From positions 1 to 64,000 of the forward strand of contig NZ_JALKEV010000019.1 of assembly GCF_023017105.1 (NCBI RefSeq): a DNA stretch of 64,000 nt. Direction: 5' to 3'. Below, one piece after another: positions 27,102 to 37,293 of the stretch; within the stretch, counting starts at the first letter, position 1; every line of letters begins with the position of its first letter. Source of the stretch: Halalkalibacter sp. APA_J-10(15) (lineage in GTDB: Bacteria > Bacillota > Bacilli > Bacillales > Bacillaceae_D). Under the pieces are notes generated by a model. It was not told the DNA's origin and did no database searches. It worked only from the letters and a program-made list of their open reading frames with translations. A program made the position numbers and the translations under genes.

Positions 27102-27284
27102 ATGGGATTAGGTGCAGGTAGTATTGCATTAATTGCTATTGTCGCTTTAATCATTTTCGGTCCGAAGAAGTTACCTGAGCTTGGAAAAGCAGCGGGAAAC
27201 ACGTTACGTGAATTTAAGAATGCAACAAAAGGGCTTGCAGATGAAGATGAAGATAAGAAGAACAACAATAATGACAAAGCCTAG
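27102..27284 (+). CDS. tatA: Sec-independent protein translocase TatA
   Basis: This 60-residue protein has one N-terminal membrane helix, the hinge [14 protein letters not shown] (residues 20-33), an amphipathic helix and a charged tail ([12 protein letters not shown]). The start follows AAGGAGGTG. It pairs with the tatC gene 16 bp downstream to form a minimal TatA-TatC translocase like TatAy-TatCy of B. subtilis, which exports folded, often cofactor-containing, proteins. Confidence 0.96.
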   Translation: MGLGAGSIALIAIVALIIFGPKKLPELGKAAGNTLREFKNATKGLADEDEDKKNNNNDKA

Positions 27285-27300
27285 TAGGAAGGGTATATAG

Positions 27301-28068
27301 ATGAATCGAAGAGACATGTCGGTAATGGATCATATTGTGGAGCTAAGACGTAGAATAGTCATTACGCTCGTATTCTTCACAATCGCTCTCATTGCCGGCT
27401 TCTTTTTAGCTACTCCGTTAATCACATATTTACAAAGTACACCGACAGCACAAGATTTGCCCATGAATGCGTTTAAAATGACCGATCCTATTCGTATTTT
27501 TATGACGTTTGCCTTTGCAGGTGCACTGATTTTAACGTTTCCGGTCATTTTGTATCAGTTGTGGGCGTTTATTAAGCCAGGTTTACATGAGAACGAACAG
27601 AAGGCGACGCTCGCATATATTCCATTTGCGTTTTTTTTATTACTTACAGGTATTTCGTTTGCCTACTTTGTGTTGTTTCCTTTTTTAGTACAGTTTATGA
27701 GCAACTTATCGGAGAGACTAGGAATTACGGAACAGTATGGTATTAATGAGTATTTTTCTTTTTTATTTCAAGTAACATTACCATTTGGCGCATTATTTCA
27801 ACTGCCAGTCGTTGTGATGTTCTTTACACGACTTGGGTTGTTAACACCAGACTTTCTGAAGCAAGTTAGAAAGTTTGCCTATTTTCTATTACTAATCGTA
27901 GCTGGATTTATTACGCCGCCAGAATTCATTTCACATTTGATGGTGACGTTACCACTGCTGTTATTGTATGAATTCAGTATTTGGATTTCGAAAATTACGT
28001 ATCGTAAGGTGTTAAAGGCTGAGAAGGAAAGAGAACAGGCAGAGGAAGAGAATAAGGAAACCGTATAA
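27301..28068 (+). CDS. tatC: Sec-independent protein translocase TatC
   Basis: This 255-residue membrane protein has six helices. It keeps the cytoplasmic N-terminal VMDHIVELRRR that recognises the twin-arginine signal, the loop FPVILYQLWAFIKPGL (near residue 80) and FITPPEFISH (near 200). The C-terminus is a charged tail. It is co-transcribed with tatA and followed by a strong terminator. Confidence 0.96.
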   Translation: MNRRDMSVMDHIVELRRRIVITLVFFTIALIAGFFLATPLITYLQSTPTAQDLPMNAFKMTDPIRIFMTFAFAGALILTFPVILYQLWAFIKPGLHENEQKATLAYIPFAFFLLLTGISFAYFVLFPFLVQFMSNLSERLGITEQYGINEYFSFLFQVTLPFGALFQLPVVVMFFTRLGLLTPDFLKQVRKFAYFLLLIVAGFITPPEFISHLMVTLPLLLLYEFSIWISKITYRKVLKAEKEREQAEEENKETV

Positions 28069-28112
28069 TTAAGAGCCTGGACTAAAAGTTAAAGAAAAAA
28101 AGAATAAGAGAG

Positions 28113-28153
28113 GGCACAGAAAAAGACAAATCAACTTTTTCTGTGCCTTTTAT
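28113..28153 (+). terminator. terminator of the rex/tat block
   Basis: GGCACAGAAAAAG and CTTTTTCTGTGCC are perfect 13-bp complements followed by TTTTATTT. Confidence 0.95.
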
Positions 28154-28200
28154 TTGACAAGCGAGCGCTTCACTCGTTGCGCATCTTGCTATGAGAAACC

Positions 28201-28245
28201 CACTCATTGCAAGGCTTTCAAAATCGGGCAACAGCTACGCACATT
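28201..28245. repeat. 45-bp dispersed repeat, copy 1
   Basis: From CACTCATTGC to CGCACATT this 45-bp stretch recurs at 52994-53038 with three mismatches. Both copies are intergenic and both lie next to degraded repeat sequence. The 665-bp gap from tatC to the DoxX gene holds this repeat, a large hairpin and repeat cluster C, but no gene that I can support. Confidence 0.7.
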
Positions 28246-28252
28246 ACTTAAA

Positions 28253-28291
28253 GGTCACTGAAAAAGTGCGATTTTCACTTTTTCAGTGGCC
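28253..28291. other. 16-bp perfect-stem hairpin
   Basis: GGTCACTGAAAAAGTG (28253-28268) pairs along its full length with CACTTTTTCAGTGGCC (28276-28291), with one G-T pair and a 7-base loop. It could act as a terminator in either direction, but it is not next to a gene end and lacks a long T run. Confidence 0.6.
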
Positions 28292-28334
28292 TCCATATCC
28301 GTGGTGTGGGGGAAAGGTGAATTATAGGCTGCAT

Positions 28335-28535
28335 ACGGATTTCTCATTCCTCTATATCCACTTTTCTTACTCATTTTGGCCTTATTTTACTAGATTAGCG
28401 GAATAGGAATTCCCTTTACTCCTTAAGCAACGAGTATTTCGTCTTTTAGCAGAATGAGGATTACCAAATGGCTCTCTGTGGAGCTCCGATGCTAGAATGA
28501 TGACAGGCTGCATGCAATTCCTCGTTCCTTTATTC
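28335..28535. repeat. repeat cluster C: four copies of the ~20-bp unit
   Basis: Unit copies lie at 28335-28357 (minus), 28394-28414 (plus), 28444-28465 (plus) and 28513-28535 (minus). The GCTCTCT/GAGCTCCGA hairpin element (28470-28491) precedes the last copy, as it does in cluster B. The cluster lies between the tat terminator and the DoxX promoter region. Confidence 0.75.
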
Positions 28536-28674
28536 TGGCTTTTGAGGGACAAGAGCGGCACGACATGAGCAACAGAACATCAATAAGTTTGTGAAAAATT
28601 GAACAAAGTTTGAACAATGCTCAGAATCTATAGCCAATGGTATGACAATGAACTATACTGTAAGTGTAAAGAGA

Positions 28675-28692
28675 ATGTGAAACACTTCACAA
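28675..28692. promoter_or_regulatory. Rex-type operator upstream of the DoxX gene
   Basis: ATGTGAAACACTTCACAA holds the half-sites TGTGAA and TTCACA at 4-bp spacing, the geometry of the Rex consensus TTGTGAAWWWWTTCACAA. A weaker half-site, TGTGAAATATTGAGC, follows. It lies about 45 bp before the DoxX start, so NADH-responsive control of that gene is likely. Confidence 0.6.
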
Positions 28693-28734
28693 TTACATGT
28701 GAAATATTGAGCATAATAAAGGGAGGAATCTAAC

Positions 28735-29268
28735 ATGTTTGGTCAATTTTTAAGAGAAAACAAAATTGCTGCTGGAATTATGGTGTTCTTACGATTATAT
28801 TTAGGGTGGTCTTGGTTATCTGCAGGATGGGGTAAGGTGACTGGTGATTTTCATGCAGGAGGGTATTTACAAGGGTCTGTTGCTAACCCGGTTATGAGTG
28901 GTGAGGAAGTCGTTTATCCTACTTATGTCGCTTTCTTAGAAGGCTTTGCGATTCCGAACGCGGATGTATTTAGCGTTGTTGTTGCTTGGGGCGAGTTGTT
29001 AGTCGGATTAGGGTTAATAGTAGGGGTACTTACTTCTGCAGCAGCTTTCTTCGGAGTCGTGATGAATATGTCTTTCTTGTTTGCAGGAACTGTATCTACT
29101 AATCCATTGATGATAGTAGTGGCGATCTTTATTCTGGCTGCTGGTGCGAATGCTGGGAGATACGGAGGAGACCGTTGGGTGTTACCGTACTTGAGAAACG
29201 TTTTTCGTTTTCGTAAAAATGACTTAGGCCAAGGTAAGCAACCTTTACAAGAGGTGTTAGAAAGATAA
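28735..29268 (+). CDS. DoxX family membrane protein
   Basis: This 177-residue protein has four predicted membrane helices. It carries the family's N-terminal RLYLGWSWLSAGWGK (near residue 22), and the third helix has FFGVVMNMSFLFAG. DoxX-type proteins (PF07681 and relatives) are linked to quinone or thiosulfate oxidation and to oxidative stress complexes, but few have a proven reaction. The start follows GGGAGG. An upstream Rex-type operator ties it to redox state. Confidence 0.85.
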   Translation: MFGQFLRENKIAAGIMVFLRLYLGWSWLSAGWGKVTGDFHAGGYLQGSVANPVMSGEEVVYPTYVAFLEGFAIPNADVFSVVVAWGELLVGLGLIVGVLTSAAAFFGVVMNMSFLFAGTVSTNPLMIVVAIFILAAGANAGRYGGDRWVLPYLRNVFRFRKNDLGQGKQPLQEVLER

Positions 29269-29465
29269 GAGAAGAGGCGACGAATTCAACTGAATTTGTC
29301 GCCTAATTTTTAGTTGAATCAGGAGTTTATGTGTATCATCTTTTAAAGATAAGTCAAAGGGAGTGTATGAGAAGGAGGCATCGAGTGCTTTCGTTACACG
29401 CATTACTGAAAGCCCCCACTAAATGCTCAAGCCTCTATTAACGGTTTAGCAGGACTAAACATTAT

Positions 29466-29690
29466 TCATTTATCATCCTTATCCTTTTTGTTTTGATCTT
29501 GGATTTGTTTAATGACTTTACGTAAGCGGAAAAAGCGAAAAGCAATCATAAAGTCAATCGTCGCAAATCCGATAATTAAGTAAGACCAGAAGTTCCAACC
29601 TGATGTATTGACGTATTGAATCGCAAATAAAACGAGTAATACACCAATTATAAAATAAACGACGGCCATAGTCATAGGTGAAGCTCTCAT
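29466..29690 (-). CDS. YdiK-like small membrane protein (DUF4305)
   Basis: This 74-residue protein has two membrane helices, starts MRASPMTMAVVYFIIGV and has a strongly charged tail (QNKKDKDDK). Size, sequence style and place next to the CPBP protease match B. subtilis YdiK beside YdiL. Function is unknown. Its start overlaps the protease stop by 4 bases, so the two are translationally coupled. Confidence 0.8.
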   Translation of the reverse strand: MRASPMTMAVVYFIIGVLLVLFAIQYVNTSGWNFWSYLIIGFATIDFMIAFRFFRLRKVIKQIQDQNKKDKDDK

Positions 29691-30448
29691 AATAATCCCC
29701 CAATAAATTGTAATACTTGTTGCTGTACTTCTTCAAATTCATTAATCATATCGCCAATCTGGTCTGCAAAGATAACTTGGACGAGAGCGACAAATAAGTT
29801 GATGGCCACATGTGCAATGATTGGTACGATAATTCGTTTCGTTTTGACATAAAGGAAAGCAAATGTAAGCCCCATTGCGGTGTAGACTAATAAATTTTGA
29901 AAATCACCATGCATTGCGGCGAAAATAAGAGAACTTAAAATTCCCGCAATCCAAAAGTTAAATCGTTTGTATAAGGATCCGAAAATAACGAGACGAAAAA
30001 CAATTTCTTCTATAATAGGTCCAATGATAGCAACAACGATTATAAATAGTGGAAAGGCTTGTGCAAATTCAACGATGATTTCTGTGTTTTCTGATCCAGG
30101 CTCAAATCCTAGAATCACCATTTGAACAAAGGCAGCAGCATATTGTGCAGCAAATGCCATGAATATTCCGATAATAGACCAAATGAGAGCATCCCCTCGG
30201 CTTGCTCGATCTCTAACTAAATGTCTGTCCTGCATATCTTTTCGGAGTAATAGCAGCATAATAACCAATCCGATTGAGAAGGCTATTACATTCCACATTC
30301 CGAAAATACGTTCGATTTCCACGCCAAACCAATATAAAATATATTGTCCCGGTAAAATTGAAAATTGAATAATTAAAAATGTAATAATGATCCACCAATA
30401 ACGTCGATTCACTGTGTTTGTCTCCTTTTTATCATGTTCCACTTTCAT
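29687..30448 (-). CDS. CPBP family intramembrane glutamic endopeptidase (YdiL-like)
   Basis: This 253-residue protein has about seven membrane helices. It carries the Abi/CAAX-protease-like motifs: EEIVFR (EExxxR, near residue 147) with the following helix, the H-containing AAMHGDFQNLL (near 180) and the C-terminal HVAINLF. Such proteases cleave within membranes and can act in immunity to bacteriocins or in regulation; the substrate here is unknown. It is followed by the YdiK-like gene and runs opposite to groESL. Confidence 0.88.
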   Translation of the reverse strand: MKVEHDKKETNTVNRRYWWIIITFLIIQFSILPGQYILYWFGVEIERIFGMWNVIAFSIGLVIMLLLLRKDMQDRHLVRDRASRGDALIWSIIGIFMAFAAQYAAAFVQMVILGFEPGSENTEIIVEFAQAFPLFIIVVAIIGPIIEEIVFRLVIFGSLYKRFNFWIAGILSSLIFAAMHGDFQNLLVYTAMGLTFAFLYVKTKRIIVPIIAHVAINLFVALVQVIFADQIGDMINEFEEVQQQVLQFIGGLL

Positions 30449-30665
30449 TGTGTTATGTAGGCATTTGTTAACAACTTTTCTTATTGTATCATATGAGTGA
30501 ATGAAGTATGTATTAGGAAGATATGAAAAATTGATGAATGTCTATAAAGTCGGATAGAGTAAGGAAAGTTGGGGATAATAGAAGCCGATGTGTAAACATA
30601 AAAACATGTTGAGATATACTTAAAATAATAGCTGAAAATGACGAAAAATTTTTTATGTGAAATAC

Positions 30666-30694
30666 TTGCAAAATGAATTAGATATGATTATTAT
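30666..30694 (+). promoter_or_regulatory. groESL promoter (sigma-A)
   Basis: TTGCAA (30666-30671) and TATTAT (30689-30694) are separated by 17 bases. The start point would fall at the left edge of the CIRCE operator. A second -10-like hexamer, TATAAT, overlaps at 30692-30697. The rest of the 30449-30770 gap is AT-rich, with nothing else recognised. Confidence 0.75.
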
Positions 30695-30704
30695 AATAAA
30701 TGTG

Positions 30705-30731
30705 TTAGCACTCGATGATGATGAGTGCTAA
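30705..30731. promoter_or_regulatory. CIRCE operator (HrcA binding site)
   Basis: TTAGCACTC, nine bases and GAGTGCTAA form the exact CIRCE inverted repeat. HrcA binds it to repress groESL until heat or misfolded protein occupies GroEL. Confidence 0.98.
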
Positions 30732-30770
30732 TAAATATAAGAATAAGAATTTTGAAGGAGGGTGTTTTCC

Positions 30771-31055
30771 TTGTTAAAACCATTAGGTGATCGTATTGTT
30801 ATTGAATTAGTTGAATCTGAGGAAAAAACGGCGAGTGGGATTGTACTTCCCGATTCTGCAAAGGAAAAGCCTCAAGAGGGAAAAGTCGTTGCTGTTGGGA
30901 CGGGGCGTGTAACAGATAATGGCGAAAGAATTGAGCTTGAAGTAAGCACAGGAGATGCCATTATCTTCTCGAAATATGCAGGCACAGAAGTGAAGTATGA
31001 AGGGAAAGAATACCTTATCTTAAGAGAAAGTGACGTTCTTGCAATTATCGGTTAA
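30771..31055 (+). CDS. groES: co-chaperonin GroES
   Basis: This 94-residue GroES caps the GroEL ring. [11 protein letters not shown] opens the protein, the mobile loop [21 protein letters not shown] (in part near residues 15-35) binds GroEL, and [17 protein letters not shown] closes the barrel. The start is TTG 30771, 10 bases after AAGGAGGG; the GTG at 30762 is too close to that site. CIRCE controls it. Confidence 0.97.
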   Translation: MLKPLGDRIVIELVESEEKTASGIVLPDSAKEKPQEGKVVAVGTGRVTDNGERIELEVSTGDAIIFSKYAGTEVKYEGKEYLILRESDVLAIIG

Positions 31056-31082
31056 CGAAAAGAACTACATATAATATATTAG

Positions 31083-32741
<1,659 letters not shown>

Positions 32742-32815
32742 TAGCTCCCAAAACCCTTGATTTATAAGGTTTTATGAGTGTTTTGATAATGAAATGCTAA
32801 CATAATGTAAATAAA

Positions 32816-32861
32816 AGAGGCTTCTCATTAAATATCCTAATTTATGAGAAGTCTCTTTTTT
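32816..32861 (+). terminator. terminator of groESL
   Basis: AGAGGCTTCTCAT and ATGAGAAGTCTCT pair over 13 bases with one mismatch-type wobble and are followed by six T. A smaller hairpin (AAAACC...GGTTTT, 32750-32773) precedes it. Confidence 0.9.
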
Positions 32862-33243
32862 GATAAACCATATCGATTCAGTTTAACTTTCTAATAACAG
32901 TTGACGGCACTTCTTAAACTTCTTTCAATTTCCGCAAATAATGGATTATTTCTCTCTGGAAAAGTATAATTTCAGATTATAAGCAACAATTTGCATTCTC
33001 TTATACGCATAGCGAATAAACCTACCTGTAGCTAGCACAAAGCAGTAATAATAAACCTGTTGTTACGTCCACTGTAGTTGCCCCTAGATAATCTTCTATA
33101 TAATATCATCTTAGAAGTTTTGATGTTTACATATTCACTGTTATTAATAGGGTATAACTAAATTGATTATATTGATTGACTGGAATTACAAAAAAAAATT
33201 AATATAAATTAGTAAAAGAAGTTACTTAAGGATGTGGATATAA
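32862..33243. other. AT-rich intergenic boundary between groEL and the sulfated-glycan block
   Basis: These 380 bp mark the end of the conserved ydi-groESL synteny. I see no complete gene. A 38-codon open stretch on the minus strand (32946-33065) has protein-like composition (for example TGRFIRYAYKRMQIVAYNL) and could be the end of a lost gene, but I cannot identify it. Base composition becomes more AT-rich from here on. Confidence 0.35.
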
Positions 33244-34209
33244 ATGAATAAGGGGAATCTACAATGTTCTTGCTGTGCTGGGAGTAGAGCTGATTTTGAT
33301 AGCCCAATAAAAACGGAAAAACAAAGTGAGAAAATAGAACAAAGCGAACAGATTAAATATAAGGAAAAGATGATTCACCTTCCTGGAGGGGAATTTTTAA
33401 TGGGTACCGAAGACAATGAAGGATTTCCTGCAGATGGAGAAGGGCCGATAAGAAAAGTAACAGTGGCCCCATATTATATAGACGCTTATACTGTAACCAA
33501 TCAAGAATTTAGTGCTTTTGTTAAAGATACAGGCTATGTAACAGAGTCAGAAAATTTTGGGTGGTCTTTTGTTTTTCACAAATTTATCCCCCGGAACTTA
33601 ACAGAAAGGGCAAAACAATTGCCGCAAACGCCATGGTGGTTTGCAGTAGAAGAAGCTTACTGGTATCAGCCAGAGGGCCCTGGCTCAAACATAGACGATC
33701 GTATGGATCATCCTGTAATTCAGGTAAGTTGGAATGATGCTGTAGCTTTTTGTAAGTGGGCTGGGAAGCGTCTTCCAACAGAAACTGAATGGGAGTATGC
33801 TGCAAGAGGAGGCCACGAGCAGAAGCTATATCCTTGGGGAGATGAACTTACTCCGAATGGTGAGCATTATTGTAATATTTGGCAAGGCGATTTTCCAAGA
33901 GAGAATACGGCAGATGATGGCTATGTGAGTACAGCACCTGCAAAATCATTTCCAGCTAACGGATATGGGTTATATAATGTTTCAGGTAATGTCTGGGAAT
34001 GGTGTGCGGACTGGTTTACTAGTACACCGGATTTATCTCAGTTTGTGAATCCTGTTGGACCGAATACGGGTCAAACTAAAGTAATGCGTGGTGGTTCCTA
34101 TCTTTGCCATAAATCTTATTGTAATCGATACCGAGTGGCAGCACGTAGTTCAAATACGGCCGATAGTGCTACAGGTAATTTAGGATTTCGTTGTGTGATC
34201 GATGCGTAA
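33244..34209 (+). CDS. formylglycine-generating enzyme (sulfatase-modifying factor)
   Basis: This 321-residue FGE-sulfatase protein (PF03781) oxidises the active-site cysteine of sulfatases to formylglycine. It opens with the short CSCCAG segment, then GGEFLMGTED near residue 46, VIQVSWNDAVAFCKWAGKRLPTETEWEYAARGG near 155-190 (in part), GNVWEWCADW near 250 and the C-terminal RGGSYLCHKSYC. In the last, Cys288 and Cys293 are the copper-binding catalytic pair. No signal peptide is present, so it acts in the cytoplasm. Its partner is the cysteine-type sulfatase at 35399. It has its own terminator. The catalytic mechanism needs oxygen, implying aerobic use. Confidence 0.93.
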   Translation: MNKGNLQCSCCAGSRADFDSPIKTEKQSEKIEQSEQIKYKEKMIHLPGGEFLMGTEDNEGFPADGEGPIRKVTVAPYYIDAYTVTNQEFSAFVKDTGYVTESENFGWSFVFHKFIPRNLTERAKQLPQTPWWFAVEEAYWYQPEGPGSNIDDRMDHPVIQVSWNDAVAFCKWAGKRLPTETEWEYAARGGHEQKLYPWGDELTPNGEHYCNIWQGDFPRENTADDGYVSTAPAKSFPANGYGLYNVSGNVWEWCADWFTSTPDLSQFVNPVGPNTGQTKVMRGGSYLCHKSYCNRYRVAARSSNTADSATGNLGFRCVIDA

Positions 34210-34232
34210 GCTCTTTGTTAACTTGAAAAAAT

Positions 34233-34269
34233 GAAGGTGCAGTTCAGCTACTGAGGTGCACCTTCTTTT
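34233..34269 (+). terminator. terminator after the formylglycine-generating enzyme gene
   Basis: GAAGGTGCA and TGCACCTTC pair around a 15-base loop and are followed by TTTTA. Confidence 0.8.
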
Positions 34270-34406
34270 ATCCATGTGAACATATCACGAGTAACAGCAA
34301 GGTTTAAAACATAATTTTTTGTACTATTATTAAGTTGAAAAAATAAGGAAATCACCGAGATATAGTAACTAGAAACAAAATATTAAAAATAAGTAGGTGA
34401 TTCTAG

Positions 34407-35186
34407 TTGAAGATAGAAGAATTAATTAATGATAATCACTCAACCTTTAGTGAGGGTGAAAAAGTCTTGGCAAAGTTTATATTAAATAATAAAGATGATA
34501 TCTATGATTTAGGAATAAATGAACTTGCTAAAAAAAGCTTAAGTTCTAAATCTTCTGTATTACGATTTGCTCAGAAGTTAGGATTCTCTGGATATACGGA
34601 AATGAAAAATTTTATGAAGTGGGAAAATCAAACAACCGAAAATCCTATTACACAAGAAGATTTCGGGAAAATGCTAATCAGCAATGTAGAGCAAACCGTA
34701 AATCAATTGAATAAAATGGATTTTTCAAAAGTTTGCGAAGTTATTGAGAGAAGTTCAAATGTGTATATAACTGGCACTGGTCTCATGCAGCAAAGTTTGG
34801 CTCAAGAAATGCAAAGGATGTTTTTAGGAATCGGAAAGAATATGCAAACTTTTCCCATGGACATAAGTACAAATATTTATCAATTGGTAACGGAGAGAAT
34901 TTCAGAAGAAGATATGCTTATTGTATTTTCAGGTTCAGGAAACAATCCAACTCTTAAGGAAGCACTTAGTATTCCTTTAATTAAGAACGTAAACATCCTT
35001 GCAATAACCGGATCCCATCACAATTGGTTGATGAATAATGCGACATTTGGTATTGCAGTAAATGTTAATAATGATTCAACAATGATTAGGAATTGGTTTG
35101 CTTCGTCAAGTGCATTTCACAGTGTTATTGAAATCCTTGCCTATAATTATTTTGAATACAAAAATAAATCGTTAAAGAATAAGTGA
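34407..35186 (+). CDS. MurR/RpiR family transcriptional regulator
   Basis: This 259-residue regulator has an N-terminal HTH of the RpiR type (ELAKKSLSSKSSVLRFAQKLGFSGYTEMK, residues about 33-62, in part) and a C-terminal SIS domain (VYITGTGLMQQ near residue 115; IVFSGSGNNPT near 175) that binds sugar phosphates. It starts at TTG 34407. A regulator that senses phosphosugars fits a block whose transporter is a PTS, which would deliver such ligands. It probably controls the sulfatase and PTS genes. It has its own terminator. Confidence 0.88.
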   Translation: MKIEELINDNHSTFSEGEKVLAKFILNNKDDIYDLGINELAKKSLSSKSSVLRFAQKLGFSGYTEMKNFMKWENQTTENPITQEDFGKMLISNVEQTVNQLNKMDFSKVCEVIERSSNVYITGTGLMQQSLAQEMQRMFLGIGKNMQTFPMDISTNIYQLVTERISEEDMLIVFSGSGNNPTLKEALSIPLIKNVNILAITGSHHNWLMNNATFGIAVNVNNDSTMIRNWFASSSAFHSVIEILAYNYFEYKNKSLKNK

Positions 35187-35211
35187 TTTAGAACTTTACT
35201 GACTAAACGTT

Positions 35212-35247
35212 AGGGCTATTGCACGCTATTGTAATAGCCCTTTTTTT
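35212..35247 (+). terminator. terminator after the RpiR regulator gene
   Basis: GGGCTATT and AATAGCCC pair around a 12-base loop and are followed by seven T. Confidence 0.9.
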
Positions 35248-35293
35248 AATGGATTTTGTCTTAAATTAAAAAGAGATGTTTATTCCCATGTCA

Positions 35294-35307
35294 TGAAACC
35301 GTTTCCC
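35294..35307 (+). promoter_or_regulatory. candidate cre site before the sulfatase gene
   Basis: TGAAACCGTTTCCC matches TGWAANCGNTWNCA at 13 of 14 positions and is nearly palindromic. It lies about 90 bp before the sulfatase start, which suggests CcpA repression in the presence of preferred sugars. Confidence 0.55.
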
Positions 35308-35398
35308 ATAATCCGTTCAAGTCCTTCTTTTACACCGGTTATTACAATATAATTCACTGTAATACAACACAGACACGCTTATGGAAGGAGATGAAGTA

Positions 35399-37177
35399 AT
35401 GAAAGCGATTCAAGTCATGTTCGATACTTTAAAACGAAATTATTTAAATGCATATGAAACCTCGGATGTAATCACACCTAACTTTGACCGACTAAAAAGA
35501 AAAACGGTTCAATTCGATAATTTCTTTGCTGGAAGCTTACCTTGTATGCCAGCAAGAAGAGATTTGCACACTGGCCGTTACAATTTCTTGCATCGAGGTT
35601 GGGGGCCAATAGAACCATTTGATGATTCGATGCCTGAAATTTTGAAACAAAATGGCATCTACACACATCTTGTTACCGATCATAAACATTATTGGAGAGA
35701 TGGAGGTGCTACTTATCATACGCGCTATTCCTCATATGAATTGATTCGTGGCCAAGAAGGGGACAACTGGAAGGCAAAAGTGAATAAGAATATGGACATA
35801 GAAGGGTTAGAGAACCTTCCTGATTTTGCAAAGAAACGTAAGGTCGGTAGTATGGCTCAAGACTTTGTTAATAGAAGTTACATGAAAAATGAGGAAGACC
35901 ACACCTTATATAGAACTGTCGAAGCGGGTTTAGAATTTTTAAGAGAGAATCAAGATGCTGATCAATGGTTTTTACAAATAGAATGCTTTGATCCACATGA
36001 GCCATTTTTTGTACAAGAAGAGTACTTGAAAATGTATGGTATCTCAAAAGACGATTTCAATGGATGGTTATTATATTCACACGATGATTTTACACCTGAA
36101 AAGTCTGAAGTGGTTAAAGGATATTATAAAGCGCTCGTTACCATGTGTGATGCCTATTTAGGTAAAGTATTAGACTTTATGGACGAGACTAACATGTGGG
36201 AAGATACGATGCTAATTGTCAATACGGATCATGGATTGCTTTTAGGCGAACATGAATGGTGGGGAAAAAACATTATGCCTGTGTACAACGAAGTCGCCCA
36301 TCTACCATTCTTCATATGGAACCCACAGTTAGGAGTTCAAAATGAATCTAGAGATCAGTTAGCCCAAAATATTGACGTACCAGCTACCATATTAGAATTT
36401 TATGATTTGGATATTCCGGAGAATATGCTAGGAAAGCCATTAAGTTCGGTTATTGAATCTGAAGAAGAGGTTCACGATGCTGGTCTATTTGGTACCTTTG
36501 GTAGCAATATCAATATTGTTTCCGGCGACTATATCTATATGAGAGGACCAATGCCAGGAAAAGAAGAGTATCTTCATGAGTACACCTTAATGCCAATGCG
36601 AATGAATAGACTCTTTACATCAGATGAGCTCAAGGGTGCTCAATTGGATAATTCTTTTGCATTTACAAAAGGAATCAGTACATTAAAGATGCAAATAACC
36701 GACTGGATGGCTAAAAGTTATCAACGTTTTGGTAATAAATTATTTAATTATAAAGAGGATCCAAACCAAGAAAATCCACTTCAAGACGCGACTAAAGAGT
36801 TTGAAATGATAACAAAGTTAAAGCAAGTAATGAAAGAAAATGAAGCTCCAGATTCACTGTATTGCTACTATGGATTAGATCAAATTAATAGCATTGAGGA
36901 TTTAATAGAAGAACAGAAAATTTCAGATAAGAAACAAGAAATTGTTTCTGAAAACATTAAATTCTCCAATCACAGTGCAAAAGAAGGGTATCTTGCAGCG
37001 GTGTTTTCTATTAAAGATAAAGCAAAAGTAGAATTGTTGAAATCAGATCTTCAAAAAACTAGTGAATTGGATGCAGTTTCAGCTCAGCATCTAAAGAATT
37101 GGATAAAGGAACATATAGACAAGCAGGAGCAACCTTTGATCTTCTATCAGTTAAATCTGGCTCTTAGAGTTGACTAA
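35399..37177 (+). CDS. sulfatase (cysteine type, formylglycine-dependent)
   Basis: This 592-residue alkaline-phosphatase-fold sulfatase (PF00884) has the maturation motif CMPAR followed by RDLHTGR, with Cys49 as the residue converted to formylglycine. Metal and substrate motifs include CFDPHEPFF near residue 197 and NTDHGLLLGEHEWWGK near 276. The last about 120 residues are charged and variable. The start ATG 35399 follows GGAG (35384-35387). There is no signal peptide, so it should desulfate imported sugars in the cytoplasm, unlike most polysaccharide sulfatases. Its maturase is encoded at 33244. The sugar cannot be named from sequence. Confidence 0.9.
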   Translation: MKAIQVMFDTLKRNYLNAYETSDVITPNFDRLKRKTVQFDNFFAGSLPCMPARRDLHTGRYNFLHRGWGPIEPFDDSMPEILKQNGIYTHLVTDHKHYWRDGGATYHTRYSSYELIRGQEGDNWKAKVNKNMDIEGLENLPDFAKKRKVGSMAQDFVNRSYMKNEEDHTLYRTVEAGLEFLRENQDADQWFLQIECFDPHEPFFVQEEYLKMYGISKDDFNGWLLYSHDDFTPEKSEVVKGYYKALVTMCDAYLGKVLDFMDETNMWEDTMLIVNTDHGLLLGEHEWWGKNIMPVYNEVAHLPFFIWNPQLGVQNESRDQLAQNIDVPATILEFYDLDIPENMLGKPLSSVIESEEEVHDAGLFGTFGSNINIVSGDYIYMRGPMPGKEEYLHEYTLMPMRMNRLFTSDELKGAQLDNSFAFTKGISTLKMQITDWMAKSYQRFGNKLFNYKEDPNQENPLQDATKEFEMITKLKQVMKENEAPDSLYCYYGLDQINSIEDLIEEQKISDKKQEIVSENIKFSNHSAKEGYLAAVFSIKDKAKVELLKSDLQKTSELDAVSAQHLKNWIKEHIDKQEQPLIFYQLNLALRVD

Positions 37178-37217
37178 TAGTAGAAGATGATTACCTGATT
37201 GACGAAGATCGTGATAA

Positions 37218-37293
37218 CGAAGGAATGAAACAGGCAACGGTTTTAAAAAAAGTTCATTTGATTGGTATAAGAAAGTGCTTGAAACAAATGGAG
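37218..37293 (+). pseudogene. C-terminal remnant of a GH1 (6-phospho-)beta-glycosidase
   Basis: The reading frame here gives FKKSSFDWYKKVLETNG, which resembles the conserved end of GH1 glycosidases (a KKSFYWYKKVI-NG pattern). Everything before it is lost, with stop codons just upstream. The 240-bp repeat begins at its last codons. A GH1 6-phospho-beta-glucosidase is the usual partner of a BglF-type PTS, the next intact gene. The assignment rests on about 17 residues. Confidence 0.45.

Noticed and set aside
28191-28406. 71-codon frame in the tat-doxX gap
   Set aside because: It runs through the 45-bp repeat, a hairpin and cluster C; composition and start context do not support coding.
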